Shown here piece by piece: positions 36,605-44,794 of a stretch of DNA of 64,000 nucleotides. Position numbers and translations under genes: made by a program. The notes beneath the pieces were generated by a model. The model searched no databases and was not told where the DNA came from. It worked only from the letters and a program-made list of their open reading frames with translations. The stretch is from an uncultured bacterium. GTDB taxonomy: Bacteria; Verrucomicrobiota; Lentisphaeria; Victivallales; UBA1829. Within the stretch, counting starts at the first letter, position 1. The number at the start of each line of letters is the position of its first letter. The stretch spans positions 131,130-195,129 of the forward strand of contig URNX01000001.1 in NCBI GenBank assembly GCA_900549415.1. The letters run 5' to 3'.

Positions 36605-37402
36605 ATGATTATTTCCGCAAGCAGGCGCACCGATATTCCGGCGTTTTTCGCGCGGGAATTCATGGAGTCGATCCGCGCCGGATTCCGCATCGTCCGCAAT
36701 CCGTATTCGGGACGGGAGACGCGGCTGTCGCTCGCCCCGGCGGATGTGGAGTGCATTGTCTTCTGGAGCAAAAATCCGGAACCGCTTCTGCCGTTTCTGC
36801 CGGAACTGGAGGAACGCGGATACCGCTTTTATTTCCAGTTCACCCTCACGCCCTACGGCACGGACATCGAGCGCAATCTTCCGCCGAAACGGCGCATTCT
36901 CCAGACTTTCCGAACGCTCTCGGAACAGATCGGAGCGGAAAAGGTGATCTGGCGTTACGATCCGGTTATCTTCTCCGCGGAATGGACCGCGGAACGGCAC
37001 AGCGAAATATTCCGCCGGATGACCGATGCGCTCGCGCCGTACACGAAACAGTGTATCATCTCCTTCATGGATTTCTACGGGAAATGTCTGCGCCGACCGG
37101 AATGCCGTGCCTTCCGGAAACCTTCGGAAGCGGAAATGCTGGACCTTTCCGCCGAGTTTTTCGCAATGGCGCGATCGCACGGACTCCGCATTTCCGCCTG
37201 TGCGGAAGCGCTCGACCTGACCTCAGCCGGAATCGAGCCTGCGCACTGCATCGATCCGGATCTCATCGAAACGCTCACCGGACGCATCATCAAGCGGATA
37301 AAGGACCGCAGTCAGCGTCCGGAATGCGGCTGTGCCGTTTCGCGCGACATCGGCGCTTACGCCACCTGCCGTCACAACTGCGTCTATTGCTATGCAAATT
37401 GA
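36605..37402 (+). CDS. DUF1848 protein, radical-SAM-like with C-terminal cysteine cluster
   Basis: A 265-residue protein opening MIISASRRTDIPAFF with VFWSKNPEPLLP and RYDPVIF, the hallmarks of DUF1848. The four-cysteine ending CGCAVSRDIGAY-TCRHNCVYCYAN contains C-x3-C-x2-C, like a radical-SAM iron-sulfur site but at the C-terminus, where most radical-SAM enzymes have it near the N-terminus. The family is thought to be related to spore photoproduct lyase. Its function here is unknown. AGAGGA precedes the ATG, 12 nt after the HAD stop. Confidence 0.82.
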   Translation: MIISASRRTDIPAFFAREFMESIRAGFRIVRNPYSGRETRLSLAPADVECIVFWSKNPEPLLPFLPELEERGYRFYFQFTLTPYGTDIERNLPPKRRILQTFRTLSEQIGAEKVIWRYDPVIFSAEWTAERHSEIFRRMTDALAPYTKQCIISFMDFYGKCLRRPECRAFRKPSEAEMLDLSAEFFAMARSHGLRISACAEALDLTSAGIEPAHCIDPDLIETLTGRIIKRIKDRSQRPECGCAVSRDIGAYATCRHNCVYCYAN

Positions 37403-37420
37403 TCTATATCAAAAAAATAT

Positions 37421-37448
37421 TTGACATTCATATATTTCGCTGTATAGT
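37421..37448 (+). promoter_or_regulatory. Near-consensus promoter of the broken adhesin unit
   Basis: TTGACA (37421-37426), a 16-nt spacer and TATAGT (37443-37448). Confidence 0.75.
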
Positions 37449-38074
37449 AACAAAAAAACATGCAGCGCCCAGAATATTCAACTCTCCGGCAACTCCGCAA
37501 ATTTAAACAATTCTTCCTCTTGGAACGCTGTATTTTACGCGGGCTATGCCAGCTATCTCACACTTTCCTCATACGCAAAAGCAAAAGTGCAGAGCACAGC
37601 AGTATCTTCCGCAACGCTCTACGCAAACGCACTGCTTGAAGTCGGCAACGGTGGATCAGTCACATATCTGAAAACCTCTGGAAACGTATCCGCTGCCTAC
37701 GGAGCAAACCTCAACCAAATCACCATCTTCAACTCCGGAAATGTAACGGTCACCAGCGGAGGATGCCTTGCCAACACAACCGTTTCCAGCGGCGGAAGCG
37801 CAGTCATCTCATCCGGAGCGAACCTCACCTCTGCAACCCTCCGCTCCGGAGCACACCTCATGGTCAGAGGAAGCGCCTACGGCATCGAGGCGGCCGGCGC
37901 GACGCCAATGACTGGTTCATTGTCGGCGCGGGCGATTACGACGGTGACGGGAAAGACGATCTGCTCGTCCGCCAATACTCCACCGGCATGCTCGGCTACT
38001 ACTCCGGCTGCGACACCAAGAAGTGGGTCGAAATGGGACGCGGCGTCGATATGGACTGGACAGTCATCGCGTAA
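37449..38074 (+). pseudogene. Remnant of a repeat-rich surface (autotransporter/adhesin-like) protein with FG-GAP-like end
   Basis: In one frame the DNA encodes Ser/Gly/Thr-rich AIDA-like passenger repeats (VTSGGCLANTTVSSGGSAV, SSGANLTSATLRSGAHLMV) from about 37449 to 37895, with no start codon or ribosome site at the beginning. Near 37895 the homology jumps to another frame: NDWFIVGAGDYDGDGKDDLL, then STGMLGYYSG and a stop at 38074. The calcium-binding DxDGD pattern is FG-GAP-like. So the gene lost its 5' end and its middle. Promoter and terminator are still present. An ATG at 37460 opens only a 59-codon frame unrelated to the repeats. Confidence 0.7.
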
Positions 38075-38097
38075 CCCCGTTCTCAAATGCGGAAAAC

Positions 38098-38141
38098 ACG
38101 CGGGCGGCCGCTCAACAAAAAGCAGCCGCCCGCGTTTCTTT
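38098..38141 (+). terminator. Strong, probably two-way terminator
   Basis: ACGCGGGCGGC (38098-38108) pairs with GCCGCCCGCGT (38125-38135), extended by three more pairs past one mismatch, and followed by TTCTTTT. It ends the adhesin remnant and lies just past the AraC stop on the other strand. Confidence 0.85.
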
Positions 38142-39043
38142 TAAGATTGGAAAAATTTTGTTTTTCCCTTTTCCTCCGCCAGTTTCTTCTGGAACACGCG
38201 GTGTTCCGAGGGAGTGCGTCCCATCTGACGGCGGAAGGCTTTTGCAAAATGATTCTGATTGCAGAATCCGAGCTTGTACGCGATCTCTTTGATTGACATG
38301 TCCGGAATCTGCAGATAGTAAATCGCCCGTTCAATTTTGCGGGAAAGGCGGTAGTGCATCGGCGTCATGCCCGTTTTCTTCTTCACCATGCGGATCAGCG
38401 TCATCTTGTTGATTCCGGTGAACTCCTCCAGTTCCTCAATCGTCACTTTCCGCTCAAAGTCCTGTTCCAGAAACTCAAGAATCCGCGGGAGCTGCGACGT
38501 TTTCCGCGCTTTGCAGTTCACCTGAAGCGCAAGACGCATCAGCAGTTCGTAGCACTTTCCGGAAATCGAAATGAAAGTTTCTTTCTCCAGCGTATCAACA
38601 AATTCGCCGATCTCCTTCAGCGCCCTCAGAAACGCGGGAAAATCCGCCACATCATAAAGAGCCGTCTGATTCAACCCCAGCGAAGAAAGAATCGAAGAGA
38701 GGTGACAGCCCTTGATTTCCAGCACATACTCATGATTGTAACCGGAGGAATTCACATAATACGGCTGAAATTCCGGAATCACCAGCACCTTTCCTGGAAT
38801 CAGAGTGTAATATTTTCCACCGACCCGGTATCCGCAGCTGCCGCTCTCGACGGCAACCAGCATCAGGAAGCAGACTCCTGGCGAATCAAACCACGCGTCC
38901 GCAGCGGAACGGATCTGATCTTCAAAACAGAACGGATAAAGAGGCAGATCCAGGTCAATATGCAGGTGAATCAGCCGCCGGATATGCAGAATCTCCTTTT
39001 CCCGGTAATCATTGGAAGAAACCGCGTAAACCTTGTGTTCCAT
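38141..39043 (-). CDS. AraC-family transcriptional regulator
   Basis: A 300-residue regulator with a cupin-like N-terminal half (GYRVGGKYYTLIPGKVLVIPEF) and a C-terminal double HTH (TIEELEEFTGINKMTLIRMVKKK and SIKEIAYKLGFCNQNHFAKAFR). The ATG at 39043 is 6 nt after AAAGGAG; an in-frame TTG at 39049 overlaps that site and is rejected. It is divergent from the secreted protein-pseudopilin-1319-residue gene locus, whose promoter holds a palindrome, so it is the natural regulator candidate for that locus. Confidence 0.9.
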   Translation of the reverse strand: MEHKVYAVSSNDYREKEILHIRRLIHLHIDLDLPLYPFCFEDQIRSAADAWFDSPGVCFLMLVAVESGSCGYRVGGKYYTLIPGKVLVIPEFQPYYVNSSGYNHEYVLEIKGCHLSSILSSLGLNQTALYDVADFPAFLRALKEIGEFVDTLEKETFISISGKCYELLMRLALQVNCKARKTSQLPRILEFLEQDFERKVTIEELEEFTGINKMTLIRMVKKKTGMTPMHYRLSRKIERAIYYLQIPDMSIKEIAYKLGFCNQNHFAKAFRRQMGRTPSEHRVFQKKLAEEKGKTKFFQS

Positions 39044-39181
39044 GCTCAACTCCTTTCAGAAGATACACTATCCGGAATTCCGCAAAATGCAAATACTCGG
39101 ACTTTTTACCTCCACGCTCAAACACGCAATTTTATAATACAGTTTGTTACTCCGGCATATGCTTATTCCCTTAACAGGGGA

Positions 39182-39210
39182 TTGACAAAATGTGGATTTT
39201 GTGATATAAT
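39182..39210 (+). promoter_or_regulatory. Perfect-consensus promoter with palindromic spacer
   Basis: TTGACA (39182-39187), a 17-nt spacer and TATAAT (39205-39210). ACAAAAT (39185-39191) and ATTTTGT (39196-39202) form a perfect 7-bp inverted repeat inside the promoter, a good operator candidate. The transcription start would be about 25 nt before the secreted-protein ATG. Confidence 0.85.
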
Positions 39211-39242
39211 TAAACCAACGAAAAAAAAGAAAGGATTGTTCA

Positions 39243-39791
39243 ATGAAAAAACAACTCACAGCACTGGCACTCCTCCTCGGCGCAGGACTGCTCGCCGGAG
39301 AATGGCGCATCGACCTCGATTCCAGAAAAAGCGGAGTCGATCTCGAAATCAAAGAAACCTCACCCAAAAATTTCACCATTCTGGATTCCCCCTGGTACAA
39401 GGAAAAACAGAAGCAGAGAATCGAGCTCCGCTGCGAATCCTTTGATGAATGGAAGCCCTGTTCCTTCACCTTTGTTCCGAACAAAGACGGTGTGGTCAAA
39501 CTCTGTGTCATGAGCAAATATACCAAACCGGGAGAGACGCCGAGCATCTCCGCATATGACAAATTTGAAGTCAAAAATGCGGAAATCAAAAACGGCAGTT
39601 TCGAAGCCGCCGTTCCGAATCACGGCTGGATCCCCGGATGGAACACGCAGGCGGGTCTCATGAAAGGCGGCGCGGCGGACGGAGAGTATTACATGACAGC
39701 ATCCTTCAAGCGGGGCTGCTCGCAGGAACTCAATGTCAAAGCCGGCATTCCCGTAACAGTCTCCTTTATGGTCAAAAACGCCGCATGGTAA
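39243..39791 (+). CDS. Secreted protein, carbohydrate-binding-like beta domain
   Basis: A 182-residue protein with a signal peptide (MKKQLTALALLLGAGLLAG). The body looks beta-rich: WRIDLDSRKSGVDLEI, then NGSFEAAVPNHGWIPGWN and QELNVKAGIPVTVSFMVKN, similar in feel to the CBM-like jelly-roll domains fused to glycosidases. It ends abruptly with NAAW, so it may be a shortened member of a larger family. I do not recognise a family. First gene of the AraC-controlled locus. Confidence 0.6.
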   Translation: MKKQLTALALLLGAGLLAGEWRIDLDSRKSGVDLEIKETSPKNFTILDSPWYKEKQKQRIELRCESFDEWKPCSFTFVPNKDGVVKLCVMSKYTKPGETPSISAYDKFEVKNAEIKNGSFEAAVPNHGWIPGWNTQAGLMKGGAADGEYYMTASFKRGCSQELNVKAGIPVTVSFMVKNAAW

Positions 39792-39823
39792 AACATTCTA
39801 AAAAACGAAAGGCTGGCTGCACA

Positions 39824-40654
39824 ATGAAACCTCATCCGACCTCCAACCCCATTTCAAATTGCAAATTGAAATCCAGAGCGTTCACGCTCATAGAGCTCCT
39901 CGTGGTAATTGCAATCATCGCAATCCTCGCCGGCATGCTTCTGCCGGCGCTGAACGCGGCAAGGGAAAAGGCGCAGGCAATCACCTGTTCCGCAAATATG
40001 AAACAGAGCGGAAGCGGGCTTATGATGTACACCGTCGACAACAACGACTGGCTGCCGAACCTGCTCCAGAACAATGACCGCAACTACAGTGACTCCATTC
40101 TTGATTACGTGAAATCCCCGTATGTCGTCAAGGTCCCATCCGACGGAACCGGGTCTTACGGGTATTACACGAAGTATGCGGAATCCCATTACATATACTC
40201 CGCAAAATCCATCTTCGTCTGCCCGACCGCGGCATCAAAGCTGCACGCCCCGTTCACCGGAGAACAATCCAATCTCTTCGCCCCAAATTACGCGCCCACG
40301 AACTGCAGCGACACGCATCAGGAATACGCGTGGGGACAATCCATCGGCTCCTCTCCGCAGGATCCGAAAGGACGCCGGATCAACGACATCAAAGGACGCA
40401 TTCTGCTTGGAGAAATGCGCTATCTGCAGGCGGCAAGCATCATGACCCGCAAAGTCAACATTCCCAGAGTCGCAACCGTCGTATACTGCTGGATCGAAGG
40501 TTACCCGCTTGACAGCCAATACGCCAGCGGCAACATTCATGCGGACGGCATGCGCGGAAACTATCTCTACAAAGACGGGCATGTCGCCAGTCACCGCGCG
40601 AACTCCGGCGTCATCCACCAGCCCGGAAGCAGCCAGTTCTTCATGGGCAACTGA
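39824..40654 (+). CDS. Type II pseudopilin (N-methylation motif)
   Basis: A 276-residue protein with an unusually long 20-residue leader (MKPHPTSNPISNCKLKSRA) before FTLIELLVVIAIIAILAG (Glu +5). Residue -1 is Ala. The C-terminal DG motif is in YLYKDGHVASHR, as in the pseudopilin at 1580-2347. The first 92 nt of the mature part are 83% identical to that gene (76 of 92 by hand count), while the rest is much less alike. GAAAGG lies 12 nt before the ATG. It stands between a secreted beta protein and a giant secreted protein, all in one direction. Confidence 0.85.
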   Translation: MKPHPTSNPISNCKLKSRAFTLIELLVVIAIIAILAGMLLPALNAAREKAQAITCSANMKQSGSGLMMYTVDNNDWLPNLLQNNDRNYSDSILDYVKSPYVVKVPSDGTGSYGYYTKYAESHYIYSAKSIFVCPTAASKLHAPFTGEQSNLFAPNYAPTNCSDTHQEYAWGQSIGSSPQDPKGRRINDIKGRILLGEMRYLQAASIMTRKVNIPRVATVVYCWIEGYPLDSQYASGNIHADGMRGNYLYKDGHVASHRANSGVIHQPGSSQFFMGN

Positions 40655-40671
40655 TCAGGAAAACAGACATT

Positions 40672-43600
40672 ATGAAACACGGACTCACTCACATTCTTCT
40701 CTGTGCGGCGTCGCCGCTCCTCTTCGCGGATCTCGCGCAGGAAAACAAAAACTTTGAAAGAACGATTCAACTCGGACAGCAGGTTCTGGAGCGCAAGCTC
40801 GTTCCCTACAACATCTCCGGAATCGACCGCCATTTCTCAACCGCGCAGCAGAAATTCGCCAAACTCTCTCCCGAACATGTCCGGAAGGAACTGGAAGCGT
40901 TCGAACGCATCATGCTTCAGCTCTCGGTCCGCTGCAACGGTCAGCCCTATACCCCGAACATCGGCTGGGCAACGCAGACCCGCACAAAGGATTACCAATC
41001 GGAGATTTCAGAATCCTTCAAGGATTGGCGCCGCTCCGCCGCCGCACTCGCAAAGTTCGGACTTCATGCAGACTGCGAGTTTGAAATCGGGCGCATCAAC
41101 GCTTTCCGCAGCGCCGCTCCGAAGCTCAGCACACTCCCCTCCGATGCAGATTTCGACCAGGCGTTCTCCTTCTACAAAAGCATCATAGAAGAGCGGCTCC
41201 GTCTCGGCGGACGCATCATTCTGCTGGAAAACGAACTCGATGCACTGGAACGCACCGTGGAATTCCGCCGAAGCCTCGGAGGAAAACAGAAACCGCTCAA
41301 CATAAACGCGCTCCGCGGAAAACTGGCGCACTGGCGCACCGCATTCAACACGCAGAACTACACGGTCTGCTATGCTCTGGAGCGGCAGACCGACGCCGCA
41401 ATGGCAGACCTCCGCGCACAGGCCTTTGCCTCCGATGGGGTCACGCCGGACGTCCGCCCCGGAACAAGCTTCCTCAGCACGGGTGTTTTCGGTTTCGGCG
41501 GAAGCTGGCAGACTCTTCTCAGCACCAACGTCCGCAACGGCAGTCTTTTCCGCAACCGGAAAGATGATTTTCAGCCATACAAAGATCCGAAATTCGACTG
41601 GGAGGTCTCCTTCGACGCCGAAGACTGCACATTCAGCCGCTATGAACTCGCCGGCGGCTCCTGGACTCATGCGAAACGCAAAAATGTTTACAAGGACCGC
41701 TCCGGCAAAGAGGTGAATATTGACGTTTACTGGAGTTCCATCGCTCCGGGCGTGCTCTTTGACGCGCACACGGACAGAATCAGCATCGTCGAAAGTTCCA
41801 GGGGCGTTCCGCTCGCCCCGGATGCCGTCGCAGGTGTATTTGATGGGAAAGTTCAGCTCTTTGAGCGCGGAAGCAAAATCCCCTCCGCCAAGATGAGCGA
41901 AAACTGGCTACTTCTTCTCTGGCGGGAAAACACCGCGCCGAAAATTCCGGTTCTCGTCTGTTTTGAACACAGACCCGGCAAAATCGAATGGGGTGGAAAC
42001 GGGCTCTGCATTCAGCGCGCCCCCGTAGTCGGAAAGTATGCAGCAGCAACGCTTTACGGAGCGGAAGCAAAACCCGCGAAGTTCGGTTCCGGATGGGAAA
42101 CACTCCCCGCCGACGTCCTCGCGCAGAGCCGGGACACCGCAAAGCATCTCACCTGTTTCCCGCTGGATATCGACGAATTCTACGCTTTTGAAAAAGACGG
42201 TTCGCTGCGGATCTGGAACAAAATCACCAAAGCAGTGACACTCAACAAGGGCGACTGGACCGCTCCGGTCTCCGCTTACATTCCCTTTCCCGTCGCCTAC
42301 ACTCTGACCGACCGCATCCGTCCGGATCAGCCGCTCTCCAAACCGCTCGCGGCAACCCGTTTCGGATTCTACCGGACCGTTCAGGGCGACACTCTCAGCT
42401 ACAAACTCCCCGTCCCGGATCTGCTGGAGCGCATTGTGCTCAAACCGGCCGCAGGGGAAGAGACGCTTATCGCCGAACTCAATCAGACTCTCCTCTCCCA
42501 CAACGGACAGGATATTCACTCTGAATTCATCCGCGACTACAATTCCGGAGTCATCCGGAATCTTCTCTCCGGACTCTGCCTTCTGAGCACCGATGCGAAA
42601 AATGTGATCGATCAGCCGCGCCAGCCGCTCCAGCACGACCTCGCTATTACCGGAGAGATGAGCAACAACGGCGCACGGGAACTCGGACCGCGCAACCGCA
42701 CGCCCGAAATCCGCATTGATCCCGTCACCGGACGCTCCGCATTCTTCGGAGGATGGCGCGGAAACAACCAGGGCGCGGAGGGAATCGTCGGCGATATGAC
42801 ATTCTTCAATCAGCTGCCGCTCTTCCTGGCATACGGACGCGCGCAGATGTTCAACGACTGGCGCATCGTCGAACGCCACTGGAACCGGCTCAAAGAGATC
42901 TACACGGCGGTCGATTTCAACCAGACCTGGCGCGCCCCCGGCATGAACACGCTCTCCAGCGGCTTCATCCTCTACGGCGACATGTACGGAGACGGGCTCC
43001 GCTGCTCCTCTCTGATGTATCGTCTGGCGAAAGCGATGAATGAGCCTGAACTTGCCGCTCATGCGCTCTACCTCGCAACGAAACAGAACGCGACAACGAT
43101 CAACTTCATCAGCCCGAACGTCATCCGCTACAACGCGCATGTCAAAAACCTTCCGGAAGCGCTCTCGCCGAAAGCCGCGCTCGGACAGCTCGGAGTCTTC
43201 CAGAGCGGATTCCGAACTGCCCCCTGGAAACCGTATCCGGCGGACGCCTGGAATGCGCCGTTCCAGACCGCCGGCTGCACAAACGACTATCTCTTCTACG
43301 GAACGATCCTGCGCTTCTGCTTCCGCGACGCCGAAGAATGGCTCAACGTTTTCAGCCGCGAACTTCCCGAATGGAATAATCACACCTATCTTTACTCCAC
43401 CGGAAGAAGCGAGCGTCCGCTCAATGCCTGGAACTACATCAAGTACCTTGCATTCTCCACCCGCGACCGCGACAGAGTCCGCCGGCTTTACAGAGAGACT
43501 TTCCCGTTCGGGTACTCCGCGGAGAAGCCGTTCTTCAAGACCGATGCCAAACACTGGAAACAGACGTACCACCGCCTCTACAATGCGGAATGGTTCAACC

Positions 43601-44631
43601 GGGCGAATGTGCTTCCGCATATCATCACGCAGAACGACCCTGTCTGGATCGGCGATTTCGGACGCGCCCGTCTTGTGGCGGGAACCTACGACCGCGCCGC
43701 CCGCACAGCACGGATTTCGCTGAGCTCCGACCGTCCGGACACCCTGACCGTTGTCTCCATGATTCCGCCCGAATCAATTCAGGTAAACGGGAAATCGGTT
43801 CAGCCGAAACGGGGATTGTGGGAATGCGCCTATGAAATTCCTCTTGCGGAAGGAAACAGCGAAGTGGTTCTCACGCTTCCGGAATTCAGCGTTTCCGATT
43901 ATCCGTACCCGAAAAAAGAGAATGCGGATACACCGCTGAAACTGGAAAAAATGCCCGCACCGGAGGAATTGAAGCTCGCAAACAGTCTGCCGCCCGTCTT
44001 CAAAGTCGGAATGACTTCCGGCATTGATCTGAGCGCATTCTGCAATCAGGGATTCTCCGATTCTCCTGAAAACATGGTCCGCAAGGAATTCTGGAAATTC
44101 CCGCTGAACGACATCATCCGCGGCATTCCGTTCATCTTCGTCGACCCGCAGAAGAACGGCGGCAAAAGCACAATCATGCTCAAGGGACGTCACCGGAAGG
44201 AACTCCCGGAAAGCGTAAAGGGAATCCCGGTGAACAAAGTTGTGAAACGCCTCTTCTTCCTCCACGGGTGCTGCTACAATTCGGATAACGGCAAAGTCAT
44301 GACCTACCGTCTGAATTTTGCCGACGGACAGGTCCGCGAGCTGGATATCTACGCGGGAATCGGCACGGGTGAATGGAAAATCGCCCCGGGCGGCAAAGGG
44401 CTTGCGGAAGTCTCCAACGCCCGAACCGCCCACGTCTACCCCGGCGTCCGTCCAGGTCAGTGGGGCGAAGGCGCAGGCGGATACATCTACGTCTGGGAAA
44501 ACGACGTCAAGAAAATCGGCGTCACCAACCAGGATGTCGACCAGCGCGGTCTTGCCCGTCTGACCAGCATCGACATCATCTCCGCCGGCCGAGCCGTTCC
44601 GGTCATCCTCGCAATCACTGCGGAGGAGTAA
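40672..44631 (+). CDS. Giant secreted protein of unknown family, probable polysaccharide-active enzyme
   Basis: A 1319-residue protein with a short signal peptide (MKHGLTHILLCAASPLLFA). Residues about 20-250 are helical and coiled-coil-like (FERTIQLGQQVLERKL, ERIMLQLSVRCNGQPY). Residues about 260-620 are beta-rich. Residues about 690-1000 are aromatic and helical (GGWRGNNQGAEGIVGDM, NQTWRAPGMNTLSSGF, YGDMYGDGLRCSS), reminiscent of an alpha/alpha-toroid glycosidase or lyase. The last 200 residues contain GIPFIFVDPQKNGGKS and RLFFLHGCCYN, a beta-sandwich type seen at the ends of glycosidases. No catalytic motif is certain. It follows the pseudopilin by 17 nt and ends at a terminator. Confidence 0.6.
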   Translation: MKHGLTHILLCAASPLLFADLAQENKNFERTIQLGQQVLERKLVPYNISGIDRHFSTAQQKFAKLSPEHVRKELEAFERIMLQLSVRCNGQPYTPNIGWATQTRTKDYQSEISESFKDWRRSAAALAKFGLHADCEFEIGRINAFRSAAPKLSTLPSDADFDQAFSFYKSIIEERLRLGGRIILLENELDALERTVEFRRSLGGKQKPLNINALRGKLAHWRTAFNTQNYTVCYALERQTDAAMADLRAQAFASDGVTPDVRPGTSFLSTGVFGFGGSWQTLLSTNVRNGSLFRNRKDDFQPYKDPKFDWEVSFDAEDCTFSRYELAGGSWTHAKRKNVYKDRSGKEVNIDVYWSSIAPGVLFDAHTDRISIVESSRGVPLAPDAVAGVFDGKVQLFERGSKIPSAKMSENWLLLLWRENTAPKIPVLVCFEHRPGKIEWGGNGLCIQRAPVVGKYAAATLYGAEAKPAKFGSGWETLPADVLAQSRDTAKHLTCFPLDIDEFYAFEKDGSLRIWNKITKAVTLNKGDWTAPVSAYIPFPVAYTLTDRIRPDQPLSKPLAATRFGFYRTVQGDTLSYKLPVPDLLERIVLKPAAGEETLIAELNQTLLSHNGQDIHSEFIRDYNSGVIRNLLSGLCLLSTDAKNVIDQPRQPLQHDLAITGEMSNNGARELGPRNRTPEIRIDPVTGRSAFFGGWRGNNQGAEGIVGDMTFFNQLPLFLAYGRAQMFNDWRIVERHWNRLKEIYTAVDFNQTWRAPGMNTLSSGFILYGDMYGDGLRCSSLMYRLAKAMNEPELAAHALYLATKQNATTINFISPNVIRYNAHVKNLPEALSPKAALGQLGVFQSGFRTAPWKPYPADAWNAPFQTAGCTNDYLFYGTILRFCFRDAEEWLNVFSRELPEWNNHTYLYSTGRSERPLNAWNYIKYLAFSTRDRDRVRRLYRETFPFGYSAEKPFFKTDAKHWKQTYHRLYNAEWFNRANVLPHIITQNDPVWIGDFGRARLVAGTYDRAARTARISLSSDRPDTLTVVSMIPPESIQVNGKSVQPKRGLWECAYEIPLAEGNSEVVLTLPEFSVSDYPYPKKENADTPLKLEKMPAPEELKLANSLPPVFKVGMTSGIDLSAFCNQGFSDSPENMVRKEFWKFPLNDIIRGIPFIFVDPQKNGGKSTIMLKGRHRKELPESVKGIPVNKVVKRLFFLHGCCYNSDNGKVMTYRLNFADGQVRELDIYAGIGTGEWKIAPGGKGLAEVSNARTAHVYPGVRPGQWGEGAGGYIYVWENDVKKIGVTNQDVDQRGLARLTSIDIISAGRAVPVILAITAEE

Positions 44632-44647
44632 CGGAGGCAACCGCTTG

Positions 44648-44699
44648 AGTGCATGAGTCTGGAATTACGGCGCAGTTCCGTTCCCGGACTCATTGCACT
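44648..44699. repeat. Long imperfect inverted repeat (hairpin) after the giant gene
   Basis: Positions 44648-44664 (starting AGTGCATGAGTC) pair with 44681-44699 through about 17 bp with two small irregularities. No T-run follows. It could be a transcript-stabilising or REP-like hairpin; only one copy was seen. Confidence 0.5.
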
Positions 44700-44729
44700 G
44701 AAAAATACGGCATAAGAAATGAGTTATTA

Positions 44730-44770
44730 CCGTTGAAAAAACAAAAAACTTCTTCAACGGGTTTTGCTTT
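44730..44770 (+). terminator. Terminator of the AraC-controlled locus
   Basis: CCGTTGAA (44730-44737) pairs with TTCAACGG (44753-44760), followed by GTTTTGCTTT. It also faces the converging DMT gene. Confidence 0.75.
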
Positions 44771-44794
44771 ATTCCATTTATCCCCCGCCCGCAT

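Noticed and set aside
41908..43620. A 570-codon minus-strand frame inside the giant secreted-protein gene
   Set aside because: The plus-strand frame is longer, has a signal peptide and a consensus promoter upstream of its locus; the mirror frame has none of these.
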